Origin: Dactylis glomerata
Taxonomy: Eukaryota; Streptophyta; Magnoliopsida; Poales; Poaceae
DNA length: 64,000 nucleotides
NCBI GenBank assembly: GCA_007115705.1
Contig: QXEO01000235.1
Span: 248,001 to 312,000, forward strand
Direction: 5' to 3'
The notes beneath the pieces were generated by a model, which did no database searches, was not told the DNA's origin, and saw only the letters and a list, made by a program, of their open reading frames with translations. This document shows positions 45,541 through 58,100 of the stretch, one piece after another. Each line of letters begins with the position of its first letter. Position 1 is the first letter of the stretch. A program made the position numbers and the translations under genes.

Positions 45541-47150
45541 TTTTTTTGAACGGGGATGGGGTCTGGAAAGACCCACGGTGAGTAAAAATTACTGAAAGAT
45601 TGAAAAATAAAAAGCAGTCCTGGAATTATACTTTAAGGACGCCTAGAATTTTACATAAAGATCCATGTAGAAAAGGAAAGCAATCCAGTCCTTGGTCCTC
45701 TCCACTAGTGTAGAGACTACATTGCAAGTCACCTCAATGCCGCCGGTGACAAACCACTTGGCAGTGAGGAGGTGTGAAGCTCGGGCAAGAATCTCCTTCA
45801 AGGGTTGTCGGCATAGTGGTTTTGGGGGTACCATGGCCCACCTGCTCCTGGGCCCTAGCCACGGACCATCTACAACGACAAGGAGAAATTTCCTCACAAG
45901 GCCTTTATGCCTCACGAGGAGAAGGCCCTCGCGAGGAGATCAACACTTAGCGGTTTCTACAGAGGGAGAAACCCATCGTGAGGATCTGGCAAGGAGCGTT
46001 CCCGAAGCTCGCTGCCGTGGTGATGAGCGCCACGGCTGACGCGACGATCATGCCTCCGCCCATAGAGATAAGAAGGCCTCTGACGCATGCCTGCATAAAG
46101 TGCCCCGATCGTTGCTTCTTTCCACAAAGGGCATGATGGACAGCGCAGTGCAGCAGGAAAGGACGTCAGCAGAGGCCAACCACTCCCGTGGACCGGCTCT
46201 TTATCACCATGGACCAGGTCCATTTGTAAAAGTAGGTGGACAACTGTCTCTATAAAAAGGAGGGCAGCTGCTCCGTAGAAAGAGGACCTTGTTCGGCTGG
46301 GATTTGGATCTAGGCTATAGCTTCTTCAAGATAGCACCTTGTAAAACCCTCTAGTACCTCACGAGCCTTCACGGTGCAATATAGAGAAGGCAAGAGTAGG
46401 GGTGTTACCTCCTCACGAGGGCCCTGAACCTAGATAGATCACTGTGTCCCTTTCTATCATGATAGATCGCCTGTTCGCTGCGGAGCCTTCATCGTCGAGG
46501 TTTCCTTGATCTTGAGGGCCGTATTTAGTCCCAGTGTTTGATACCTCTTTGGGTTGCTCGCGAGTACCTGTGTTCCTCTAGACATGAATCTCCGACAAGG
46601 GTCTCCACCATAGAGGTTAAAAGGACGCCGCCAAAGCAGCGGTTGAAGTGGCCTCCACCTCGGCCTGAGATCATGGAGGCAATCTTGGCCATCGTGCAGT
46701 GTACTCCAGATTGCAGCAGAGGAACTCCCTGCCATCTTGATGAAGCACTGAATCCTTCGCCGGAATGCTCCTCCGCTTGCCCACAAAAGTGGTCAAGACA
46801 AGAAGACAATAGAACCCAAGATGGCCAACGGACATGACCTTATAGAAGGAGAGGATGGCCTTCCTCGGCACACCTTCATCCATCCACTGGAGCAATGCGA
46901 AGACAAGGAAGGGCCCTAGATTGCCCTAGATCTGGTCAAAGGGACCGAGAGCTCAACTCCACCCTAACAACATGAAGCCGAGATGCCACAAGGGCAACAC
47001 CAAACCTAATATACTCTATACATGCTAGCCTCCACCCTCTATACCAGGCTGGACGGCTGCATCGCTGGTGAGGTGAGCCGGTGGAAAACGAGCGACTCTC
47101 AGTGGGTTGGGAGCAGAGAGAATGAGAGGGTCGTGGGGGCTTCACCCAAG
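45540..47150. other. Decayed retroelement sequence, including an LTR-like 3' module
   Basis: The left edge TTTTTTTTGAACGGGGATGG could be the complement of a retroposon poly(A) tail. From about 46245 (TCTATAAAAAGGAGGG, TATA-like) to 46566 the sequence follows the layout of a gypsy LTR. GGGGTGTTACCTCCTCACGA and GAACCTAGATAGATCACTG match the module at 12255-12303 within the solo LTR. No target duplication or complete coding frame could be fixed. Frames at 46457-46895 are not recognised. Confidence 0.4.
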
Positions 47151-48480
47151 ATTTACTTGCAAGTGCACTTGAAGGTAGCACTATTTCTTTTTGACTTCCT
47201 GGCATGCACTTCTCTTAGCTTCTGGAGATGAAAAGGGTTTTGATTGGCCAACTCTTTTTTTGGGTTTACAATGCATCGATTTGCAAATGAATCCCAATTT
47301 TTGGTAAATTCAGATGTTGCCGTGCCAAGGCAGCAAGGCTTGCCTGATCCGACCGTATTTTCATTGTAGAAACAGAAACAAAAGAATACTTGTAAACATA
47401 TCACAAACTCATTGTATGAAAACCGTATTTTTCATTGAATCATCAAACATAATACTCATACAACAAGTTCTTGTCTCCCTCTGCCTCGCCCTTGATGAAC
47501 ATCCTCCATCCTAATCATCCCCAGCGGTGACCATGATCCTGCTTCTGTTCGCTGTAGTCGACAACTTTACCTTTTAACCCTAGCAAATCTACCATGGTCT
47601 CCTCTCAGGGCTCAATCTCAACCTTCGATGTGTGCACTTACGGATCCTCCCTCCTAGCCACTACCATAGAGAAAACCGCTGAAGTTGGTGCCTCAAAAGT
47701 TGAATCTCCCTCCATTCATTCGGCTATATAGGACCCCTTCCTAGCCGAGCCGCAACCACGGGTCGTTCTAGGATGTTTCATACTCATGTACTATTTGATG
47801 CATAGACATGAGCGATATACTAGATATAAATTCGTTCATAGCTAATAAGTTGCGCTAGCGTTGTCTTTCCGTCGATGATTGCGACTCTTGTAGTGCAATT
47901 ACTTCTTTTATTATACTCCCTTTCTATTTTTCTAAAATACACTACACTTTAAAATGAAGATAATATCCTGTTCACAATCGTGCTATGCTAGGCAACTTGG
48001 CATAAAGCTAGAGAGAAAAGTATATAAACTACTGTAGATCAAGCAAACACTAAACTACACAAAAAAAGTTTAAATTAAGCGAACGAAATTATCGCATTCC
48101 AGACGCAGCCTCGAGAACCAGCTCAGCTCGCATTTCGTTTGGGTATAGAGCCGACAAGTGAAGAGAACGCGCGCTAACTAACCAAGAAATCCTTATAAAA
48201 AAACAGGTTAACCAAGAAACAGAAAAAGTAATCGTGGATCACGATGTTTCTAAAGCAGTGCACACGTAGCACTAAAGATGCCAAGACGCCTAGAACGCTA
48301 GAGTCATCGCTAACTCCTACACGTGGACCACGCACGCCCTTGCGCTCCTGGCAGATCCAAAATAGGGCACGATCCTCGCTCCACCACAGCTCTATTTTTT
48401 CCGCTCCTAAAAAGACTATTTGTCTCACTGACAGGTGGGGCCACCATCATAAAGAAGGCCAAAAAAATCTAGCAGCTCCA
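47150..48480. other. Intergenic DNA between retroelement remnants and the carboxypeptidase gene
   Basis: About 1.3 kb, no gene recognised. TATACTCCCTTTCTATTTTT near 47913 resembles one end of a Stowaway-type element with no clear partner. The last 300 bp probably hold the carboxypeptidase promoter; no firm TATA box was seen. Confidence 0.35.
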
Positions 48481-48555
48481 CTTCCTCCTTGTTCCTCGCC
48501 GATAACTTCCGCTAGCTAGTCTTCCCACTATTCAGTTCGCTTCTGGTTCACCACC

Positions 48556-51500
48556 ATGGGATCCGCCGGTCAGTCTCGAGTCCTCTTGCTCCTGCTCCTC
48601 GCCACCACCGCCGCCGCCGCCGCGGCGGCGCCGGTGGACGAAACCTTCCTCCGCCTCCCCTCCTCGCCGCGGCCCCTCGACCCCAAGTCCCCGCGCGCCG
48701 TCGGCGCCGACCTCATCCGCGCCCTCAACCTCCACCCCAGCGACGCCTTCCCCCGCCACGTCGGCGTCGGCGCCGGCGGCGACGAGGTCCCAGCCGGAGC
48801 CCTCACCGAGAGGCCGATCCGCCTCGCGTCTCTCGTGGCCGGAACCGGAAGCGAGGACGCCGGCGGCAACACGTCGGTGACCAACCTCGGCCACCACGCC
48901 GGGTACTACCGCCTCGCCAACACCCACGACGCCAGGTGAGCCCACCCTTCCCCCCCACCCGTCTCCTCCACCTCCGTGCAGCGTCTCTCCCGAGGACCCC
49001 CTGCCCTGCCCTGACATCTGCCATTTCGGCGCACGTTTCGTCGCCCAACGGTGCAGGCTCTTCTACTTCTTCTTCGAATCGAGGCGCCACAAGAAGGACG
49101 ACCCCGTGGTGATCTGGCTCACGGGAGGGCCCGGATGCAGCAGCGAGCTCGCCCTCTTCTACGAGAATGGACCCTTCCAGATTGCCAACAATCTCTCGCT
49201 CCTCTGGAATGAGTTCGGTTGGGATCAGGTCAGCTCTCTCTGCTAATCTGTCCTTGCGATAAGTTTCTTACAATGTGTACAAGTTGTTTTCTAATCATCT
49301 TAGCTTACAACTCTGTGTAATCTACTCTATGCTTCCATACTGGACGCTGCAGGAATCGAATCTCATCTATGTTGATCAGCCTACTGGGACTGGGTTCAGT
49401 TATAGCTCAGATTCGCGCGATATCCGCCACAATGAAGCCAGCGTCAGCGACGACCTATATGAATTCCTCCAGGTAATTGTTGCTCCTATTCCTAGGATGC
49501 ACCTCAACTTATTCCCTCTGTTTGATATGGAGTTGAAATTACTACGGTATGCATTCACATATGTATTAGTAGGAATATCTGCATTATACTACAAGTCATT
49601 AATCCTTCCCATTAATAAGGGTGCTTCCTATTGTGTTCACAAGGTTAGGCATGCAAGACCTTAGGTAAACTAGAGTGATTGACCTTATTCATGAGTTACA
49701 ATCAAGATGCAAAAGTGGCATTTCCTGTTTTTTCTCATAAGTTTGTTTGATCTTTCTGTATGCAACTTTGACAGGCCTTCTTCAAAGAGCACCCGGAGTA
49801 TGTTGAAAATGATTTCTACATAACTGGGGAGTCATATGCTGGGCACTACATCCCTGCCTTTGCCACTCGCGTGCACAAGGGGAACAAGAATAAGGATGGC
49901 ATTCACATCAATCTGAAGGTTTTATTATCTCTTTCTATATGTTTCCATACCTGTTATGCATTACAAAGGGTCTTGTTGTGTGAATCCTTTGTCTCTGCTG
50001 TTTTCAGGGTTTTGCAATTGGTAATGGACTAACAGATCCAGCGATACAGTACAAAGCGTACACTGATTATTCGTTGGATATGGGTTTAATCACACAGTCA
50101 GAATATAACAAGATCAATAAAATAGTTCCTGTGTGTGAATTGGCTGTCAAGCTTTGTGGTAACTCCTGGAATCCTTGTTTGCTCCATCAGTGATGTCAAA
50201 TTAGCCTGTTAAACTAGCATAGTTATCAACAATGTTCTATTCTTGTCCAGAATGTGTTCACCAGCACATTTGCTTTGTTATGGCAAAAAAATTTAAAAAT
50301 GAAAAAACGTAGGCCCTTCTCTCAAGCCTCTGATACCCCATAACATGCACATATTGAACTTAATTTTATCTTTTGTTTCAGGTACCTCTGGCACTGTATC
50401 TTGCCTTGCCGCATATATTGTTTGCAATACAATATTCAGTTCCATCAGGTTGATAATCGGGAGCAAAAATGTAGGGTGGAATACAAAAGTTTATTTGGTC
50501 CTTCCTCATTCTCTGAAATTTTCTGATTGCTCACCTCCCGTTTGCAGTACTATGACATCAGAAAGCCATGTGTGGGGAGCCTATGCTACGATTTCTCTAA
50601 TTTGGAGAAGTTTCTCAACCAGAAATCTGTGAGAGAGAGCCTAGGAGTTGGAGATATAGAGTTTGTTTCATGCAGCCCGACTGTTTATCAGGCCATGCTC
50701 TTAGATTGGATGAGGAACCTTGAAGTTGGAATCCCTGAACTCCTTGAAGACAACATCAAAGTGCTGATTTATGCTGGAGAGTATGATCTCATATGCAACT
50801 GGCTAGGTGAGTGCCTTACTCTTTGCACTTGCAATAGAAAACTCTGGGGAACCATATGCTTGTCAGTACATGTATTATTTGATCTTGCATTCTTTACACC
50901 GAGAATCATAGTGCTACGTTTTGTCATCTGATACTTGTGCTTTGCTTCCTTACAATTCGGTTTTGTGCAGGAGATTCATTAAGAAAATTAATCTTCACTG
51001 GTTCTGTAGTATTCCCTCTGTCCCGAATTACTTGTCGCAGATTTGTCTAGATAGTTTGCGTGTTTTGGTGTATAAATATATGTGAATCTAGATAAATCTG
51101 CGACATCTAATTTGGGGCAGAGGGTGTATTAAAATTCTGGTGGAAGCACAATTTAGAAACATCTGGTTACAAATTTAAATAAAGCAAGGCATAATTGACC
51201 TAGTAGATGCCATTTACACTTGTCTAAGCACAGAAATGGATACAATGGCGTTTTGTATGTTTTCTTGTACATAACAGCAAGATGTATGACCGGTGGATTA
51301 AACAATAAAATAATATACGGATCAAAATATGCTCCACTATGTGTTTTCCTGGTTCTACCTATTATTTTCTGGATATAATGTAATACATAATTTATGTGTA
51401 AATTTGGCAGGAAACTCAAGATGGGTGAACTCTATGGAATGGTCTGGAAAGAAAGATTTCGGGTCCTCAGCTGAGAAACCCTTCATGGTTGATGGTAAAG

Positions 51501-51962
51501 AGGCTGGAGTTCTAAAAAGCTATGGCCCTTTGAGTTTCTTGAAGGTTAGTTCTGGAATACGCAAACTTAAAAGGGTACTCCCTTACCAACGGTCGTTCTG
51601 GAACAAACAATCAGCACTTCAATATAGGCACATCTTCGTGTATTCACAAATATTCAGTATACAAGACAGAAAGGGAACATTTGTGGAGATTATTGATATC
51701 AACTAAGATGTATAAGTTCCACTTAGAAATTAACAGGCAGTGCAACAGGATCATAGATCATATGCATGTTGCACAACATCATTTTGTATTTCACTGTGAA
51801 ACTAACCATGATGTGTTCTTTTGGCATGGTCAGGTCCACGATTCTGGTCACATGGTGCCAATGGATCAACCGAAGGCGGCCTTGGAGATGCTGAAGAGGT
51901 GGACTTCAGGAAACCTTTCGGATGCGTCTTCGAGCTCCAAGAGGCTCGACTTCGCCATGTAA
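48556..51962 (+). CDS. Serine carboxypeptidase, type III-like (peptidase family S10, 525 aa)
   Basis: Nine exons with GT/AG introns and continuous phase: 48556-48935, 49057-49228, 49353-49472, 49775-49918, 50008-50158, 50382-50470, 50548-50806, 51411-51544, 51834-51962 (1,578 nt). S10 enzymes release C-terminal amino acids at acid pH in vacuoles or the apoplast; cereal type III enzymes act in grain and seedling protein breakdown. Residues 1-25 are a hydrophobic Leu/Ala signal peptide, followed by a propeptide. Family motifs: HHAGYYRL, WLTGGPGCSSE (147-157), VDQPTGTGFSY, GESYAGHYIPAF with Ser244, GFAIGNGLTDP, IYAGEYDLICNWLGN with Asp432 and HDSGHMVPMDQP with His489. The triad is complete and no stop is seen, so it is probably functional. 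Closest class by memory is cereal CBP3. An AATAAA lies at about 52112. Intron 7 holds a Stowaway MITE. Confidence 0.93.
51012..51126. mobile_element. Stowaway MITE in intron 7 of the carboxypeptidase gene
   Basis: Ends TTCCCTCTGTCCCGAATTA and TAATTTGGGGCAGAGGGTG are imperfect inverted repeats, with inner arms CTTGTCGCAGA / TCTGCGACATC. TA target sites flank it (51010-51011 and 51127-51128). Length 115 bp. Confidence 0.85.
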
Positions 51963-52515
51963 TATGCACACCGCGCAAGAGTAGCATGGCTTCTCCTTGA
52001 ACTGGTGTAATGTATGTAGTGTGGACATACTTGCGATGATCTTAGGTGATGAGATGCTCGTTCGCAACCATAGGTATGATATTTCCCTCTTATGGTGCTC
52101 GAGGAGCATGTAATAAAAAAGCTTTGTCGGGGGCAGACAAGCGAATGTATCATGAAGGCGTGGCTTGTGACATATGTTAGACGTAGTTTATGCATTGAGC
52201 CTTTTGTCTCTTGCAACTGGGTTAAGCCACATGATCAACCAGCGAGCATGAAGACGGGCTGATCGTTTGTTTTGTGGTTAATGGACCAGTAGCAACGAGC
52301 CCCTGAAAACTGGCTTAGTATCAAACGGTGGGAATTCTCAACCGATCTTTATGATCAGTTACAGAACTGTGAAAAGCTTTCCCGAGGGTTTAGCATGACA
52401 AATTTCCCGAAGCATACGTCCTGGGCATGGCGCTGTTTAGCTACAGCCACTAGTATAGTACTTGTATTCAGGTTAGGGAATGTAAAATCAATTACCGGTA
52501 TAGTCTCGTCCCTCC
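51963..52515 (+). other. Carboxypeptidase 3' UTR and downstream spacer
   Basis: The likely 3' UTR runs to around 52130, with AATAAA inside TAATAAAAAA at 52111-52120. The rest to the MITE has no gene. Confidence 0.5.
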
Positions 52516-52518
52516 TAA

Positions 52519-52809
52519 GGCTGTGTTCGGTTCCGTGGGAACTAACTTCTGCTGGGAACCAACTCGCCGCGGTTTGGAGTGATCACTCTAATCCCTTTCG
52601 CTCCGTTCGGGAATTGTTCCGCGAGTGGCCAGAAGATTTTTCGTTCCCTGATAAAACGGCTGGGATTGGGAGGGTTTGGGCCGGGCTGAAAGCCACGTCG
52701 GGTGTAACCGAATGCGATTTTTCGCTGGACGGGAATCGATCCAGATGCACGGGGTTTCGCGTGGATTCGGCCACAATCCCTGCCGGGGAGGGGCGAACCG
52801 AACGAGGCC
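52519..52809. mobile_element. Tourist-like MITE, 291 bp
   Basis: Starts GGCTGTGTTCGGTTCCG and ends GGCGAACCGAACGAGGCC, forming imperfect terminal inverted repeats. The 3-bp duplication TAA flanks it (52516-52518 and 52810-52812). The GGCC(T)GTTCGGTT ends and TAA target fit PIF/Harbinger Tourist elements. Confidence 0.8.
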
Positions 52810-52990
52810 TAATTGAATTACGAAGATGCAGGATTAGCCTAGCCAGCGAGGTAGTGACAACGAGAGGGCCGAAAATTCCCGTGACTTCACGTCGCCGAAG
52901 CTGACAGCCACGGCAGTGAGGCGCTTCGGAAGATACACGCTGCGTTTTCCTAAGAAACCACGTAGTAGAAATGTACAATGCAATCGTGTG
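52810..52990. other. Short spacer before the LINE remnant
   Basis: No feature seen. The 5' junction of the LINE could lie anywhere in about 52930-53030. Confidence 0.3.
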
Positions 52991-52994
52991 CACA

Positions 52995-54219
52995 CAAACA
53001 TCACCCTCTCAAATTTGTTTCAGTGTGACACGCAAGTCGTGAAACAAAGCTCCCAGTTGCCTCTTTGTCAGTCAGCGAGTGAAGATTGGTTAGCATGGGA
53101 ACATGAGAAATCAGGTGTTTATTCAGTAAAATCTGCATACAAGGCGCTGGTTTGCTCACAGGAAAGACAAGATAGTGCCTCTAGAAATGTGGCAACACAT
53201 TCTTCTGTGCTGGATGATGAGAAGTGGAGGAGATTATGGAAGCTTGATGTTTTACCGAGGGTACGAGTTTTTTGGTGGCGAGTTCTCAAAGGTATTATAT
53301 CTTCTGATTATGCAACTCTCACCAGGCGACACGTCAGAGTTTTAAGTACCTGTCCGGTGTGTAAATCGACTTCTGAAAATTTGCTACATGCTCTTGTGGA
53401 GTGCTCTCATGCGCAGCAGTTCTGGAAGGCTGCAAAGGGTTATCTTAACATCAAACTGCCACGTTTACACCCTAATACGTGGGCAGATGACATTTTGTGC
53501 TCTGATATCTTTGAGAAGATGGATATAACTAAAATTATTTCTATAATGTCGGCGATCTGGGACTCAAGAAATAGATGGAGTCATGATGATCAGCGGCTAT
53601 AATCCAACAAAGTCAGTGGAGAATGTGGCAGAAACATTGGTTATGTTGGATAGCCTAAAGAAGAAAAAGGTGCAGAAAGCTCCGGCGATTTGTACTTGGC
53701 ATGTCCCAGAGGAGGGGTTTATCAAACTCAATTCTGATGGTGCAATTCGGAAGGAAGATGGTGTGGCATCCTCAGGTGGTGTGGCTCGGGATCTACACGG
53801 TTTTATGGGTGCTTGGTGCAAGATATATAGAGGTATAACTGAACCTCTAGTGATTGAAACACTGGCACTTCGAGATGCAGTTCTTTTTGCTAAAGAAAAT
53901 CAGTTTGATAAGATCATCTTGGAGACTGATTGTTCAGAAGCGGTGTGTTTATGGAAGGAAAGACATAGTCAGAGGGCTGTGATTGCTCCAATTCTGAAGG
54001 AGATTGATGAACTTAGTACTTGTTTTACTGGTTTTTCTATTAATTTTGTTCATAAATCTGCCAACTCAGTAGCTCATGCGTGTGCGCGTTTCGGCTGTGT
54101 ACACTCCACATCTATGTGTTGGTTAGGAGTTAGTCCTCAGTTTCTTAAACATTGTATCCAGGCTGATGGTCATTCAGCTGTTTTAAGTTAATAAAGCTGG
54201 CAGGTTTACCCTAAAAAAA
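52995..54219 (+). pseudogene. 5'-truncated LINE remnant: zf-RVT and RNase H domains, frameshifted
   Basis: The 3' end of a plant L1-type non-LTR retrotransposon. The first frame reads GVYSVKSAYKAL, KLDVLPRVRVFWWRVLKG and CPVCKSTSENLLHALVECSH, the zf-RVT domain that follows plant LINE reverse transcriptases. Near 53595 the frame shifts by one base. The second frame continues as an RNase H fold: IKLNSDGAIR, ETLALRDAV, LETDCSEAV and KSANSVAHACAR. The stop is at 54189-54191, followed by TTAATAAAGC and a short poly(A) at 54213-54219. The RT domain is absent. No clear target duplication was found. Confidence 0.8.
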
Positions 54220-55107
54220 GGTTGCCCACCTCATCCATGCGTAGATGCAACTGCTTCTACCCTGCACGTGGACCTTTCTTTTACCTTTATTTTTTAGCCA
54301 TTTGAAGATATAGACTCACAAGCCAGTCCGCATTGAGACATTCAAAGATTTCATGAGTAGATTGTCATATAAAATGAATCAGGGAGCAGGTAGGAAGGGC
54401 TTTGGACTTTGGAGTAGAGTTGGAGCCAAGGAAGTTGTTCGCCGGCGCCTCTAAAGGTTTATTTGGTTTGGGCACAAGCTCGTCCTACCAAAAGCTTTGG
54501 TTACCTTACATATTTGTCAGCCTGGGTTTTGCTTGTCCAGAAGTTGGCAAAACTTAAGAAAAATAAACTAGAATTGACAAACATGGCATTGCCGATAATT
54601 GGCAACAATACAACACTAGACCAAATATTTAATCACGACCAAACAATTGGTACGGTAGATTTTGACCACCATCCAGACACCCCCAAAGGGCAAAGGAGTC
54701 ATAGGACTAGCAGCCTCCAACGCGTAGGGCGGACGTAAAAAAGGGAGAATCATTAAAAAACAGCAAACTGATTTCAATCATGGGGCAGCATAAAAACTAC
54801 GGATGTCGATTTTTCTATCATCAAACAACTGCACAGTGCAACTAGAATATCAATTGAGACTACACACCAGTCATATTAGTACACTTGCAAAGATTACAAA
54901 CGAAGAAATATGAATACCATGTTTCTGTATATGCTGCCTATTGTTTTCATCATCACACAAGTCTGCAGGAATTTTCCGCATAGTGTTTTCGTCATTGCCT
55001 AGGTCTGCACGTAAGTTCATCTAGTGGCTCATGTTGCTCCAACAATAGCCCTGGAGCAAAATTGTAAACCACAAGGAAGAACCTCCTCTCGTTTTCTTGT
55101 GTTCTGC
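54220..55107. other. Spacer and probable 3' UTR of the MPDU1-like gene
   Basis: About 890 bp with no recognised coding. The MPDU1-like gene ends at 55108 on the minus strand, so the right-hand part is likely its 3' UTR; the poly(A) site is not assigned. Confidence 0.4.
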
Positions 55108-58100
55108 TTAATCTTCTTTCTTCTCTTTCTTCGGCTCAGGCTTTTGGTACATCACTATCTGGCTCAAGATTGTACCATTTGTCACGATGCCGATAGCAGA
55201 GCCCATAAGAACTTTCCAGGAGTCAAGGGTCAACAGGAGTACAAGAATGAGATAGCAAATACATCAAATAGACAGCACAATCATAGTGTACCTATGTATC
55301 ACTGGGTATTGATTACTAATACCATATTCTTCTATGAAAAAACTTGAGCTACGTATCTTCCAAATAAACTCAAACTAACAGGATTTTGAACTGATCAGTA
55401 TGACAACCGAAAGATGGAATAATTTTTTTTGAAACAAGGAAAGCTGGAATAATGATGTATAAGGGGAAATAAAGCATATTGCAGATAATGTACATACCAC
55501 TAAATAATAAAAAGTTAGCTCATCAAGCTACATAAAAACAGTCAGAGATGTCCATCAGGGGGAAGTAATGAGCTCTAATCAGAACAAAAGGATACCACTT
55601 AATGGAGTCTTCTCCTGGATGCTGGTAAAAACTCTTACTGCAACAGAAAGGAGCATTAAATAATTAGCCAGCTTTCAAAGATCTGTAAGGAGAAATTTAA
55701 ATAAAACTCAATGAACGAAAACATTAACTAAAGGCCAAAAGTACTCTTCCAAATACGAATATGAATGGTTTGAGTCATCAATCATCTTAGTTGGTGTATT
55801 CAGTATTACAAAATTCATTGATGCTAGTACTGTTTTAGTTTCATAGGCAATATATCATAATGAAAGAAAACTGCTACTCAAAAAATGATGGCTTCAAAAC
55901 TTCTTGCCGAACTTACCAAGGGAACCAGCAAAGTTCATGAAACAAGTCAGGAAGCTCAGCTCGCCAGTGCTCTTATTCTGCAGAACACCAACAACCATTT
56001 GATATTCAAAAACATCTCTTCACATAAAAGAAGGTTCGGAAAATGTGCTACTAAAAGGGTACAATAAAGTGCTAGCCACAACATATGTGATACCATTATC
56101 TTGCTGATAAAAACCAACTTGCTACAAAAAAAGTAGAACAAGCATATATAGCTTGGTGTTGTATGATGTAACAAAAAATAAACAACGTACCGTGAAATTT
56201 TTCCATATCTGCGGTACTCTAGCACAAAAGAAGATGGCATGCTGTGAAGCCTGCAAAATATATTGGTCCAAAGATCAATAGACAAGCTCATACAGAAAGA
56301 AAATTGAAGTGTTACACAAAGAAAATGCCATTTGCTACTTACATAGAGGATTTCAAAAAGACCTGGATCAATTTTTCCAGCCAAAACAGTCGGAGCTAAT
56401 CCACAATATCTAAACAACAACTGTTAGGGAAAGCAGGTAGCATAAATATAAAATACTATAATCAAGCATAACGTTATTAAGTTCAATCGATTTGTCAAAA
56501 AAATCCTATTTGCGTTAGCACATACTTGTTGTGGTACCTAATTTTTTTTATAATAAATTCGTGGAAAAAGGATACACCAAAGCTTTTATCCATGTTTTGC
56601 TTCCCATCGGTGGCGAATAATAATAAATGATGGCAATCAAGATTATTGCTGCAAGCAAAACAGACATTGGTTATAAATATCGGTGAGTATTTTCTATGCA
56701 GCTTTATCAACAGAAAATATAGTAATGATATTTTCAATACTCCCAACTTAAGTTATTAGGTCAAAGACTAACCTTGGATCAACAGAAAAGCTAGCTCTCC
56801 ATAAGCTGAAAAGGGCAGTCCTTTATGAATACAATATGCCAGAGCAATTGTGTAGCCAATGAGCTCAAGCTCAAAGGATGCAACACTAAGTCCTCTAACA
56901 CTCCCATGTTTTAAAATCTTTAGTATCTGCAACAAAAAGGAGCATATTCAGTCAAAAAGAGAAGGCTGTCTATTCAAGCAAGAATTCACAAAAAATGATC
57001 ACCGGAAAAAATAGCAATTAAATCATGTCTTACCTTTTCTTGTAATTATAGATGCAATTTAGGAAACAGCCAGGTGCAGATGATTCAGTAAGTCGTGGAC
57101 GTGGTAATGTGATCCTATATGCTATTTTTCCCCCTACATTTGATCTTTAAATCACCTATCTTATGAAGACCACAGCTCATGTTTGTCACTTGAGGGCTTC
57201 AGGTAGCAGCGCATAGAGCCATAGATGGGAAACAGAATCAATCTCTACGTAGCTACTAGAAGATGGTGGGGGAGGATGGTACTGAATCTGATACCAAGTT
57301 GTCACATAGTGGATATTACACCGAACCCATGGACCTCTAAAGCGCGACTCTAGCCGTGGAGGGGTTGTCGCACCACAGAGGCAGGGGACGAAGTAACGTG
57401 GGAGGGATAATATATCTGTTTATTTTCTGCTGCCCTTAAGGAGCTAGAGGTTGGCATTATATAGCCAATGTACATGACTTGAGGCCTAACGCCAGAATCC
57501 CGACAAATATGAAAGGACTAAACAAACTTACAAACTAACTGTAGAGATAAGATCTATTTAATTAAATGGATAGAGATAGATTCTCTTTCCCATCTATGCG
57601 TTGCTAACTGAAGATCTCACGTGTGAAGACCGCTGCAATCTCATCTTTGACATGCAGTGGACAGCGGAGCTGAGAGGGTGGGTATTGCCTCCTTCCATCT
57701 CGTGGGCGACGCCCAGCTGTGGTATGGCCAGTACAAGGATGTCTACGGCCCTCTGCCATGGCACCAGTTTAGCGAGGTGGTTAACACCGAATTTGGTCCA
57801 CCATCCCACAGCAATGCCCTCGGCGAGCTCATCTCCCTCAAGCGCACAGGCCTGGTGGCAACCTTCGACAAGCAGTTCAATGCCCTACTTGGTTGTGCGC
57901 CACTCCTACCGGCTGCCCAGAAGGTGCTGATTTACACCACAAATCTCCAGGAGCCTCTCACAGTCGATGTGGAGATGTGGCGGCCAACTTCTCTCCTGGA
58001 GGCGACGAGTTTGTGCGCACTTCTGAACGCCGAGCAAACTGGATACCCTTGGCTCCAGAACCAGCCGGGAGAGACGCCAATGGTCTGCTTCAGGACGCTG

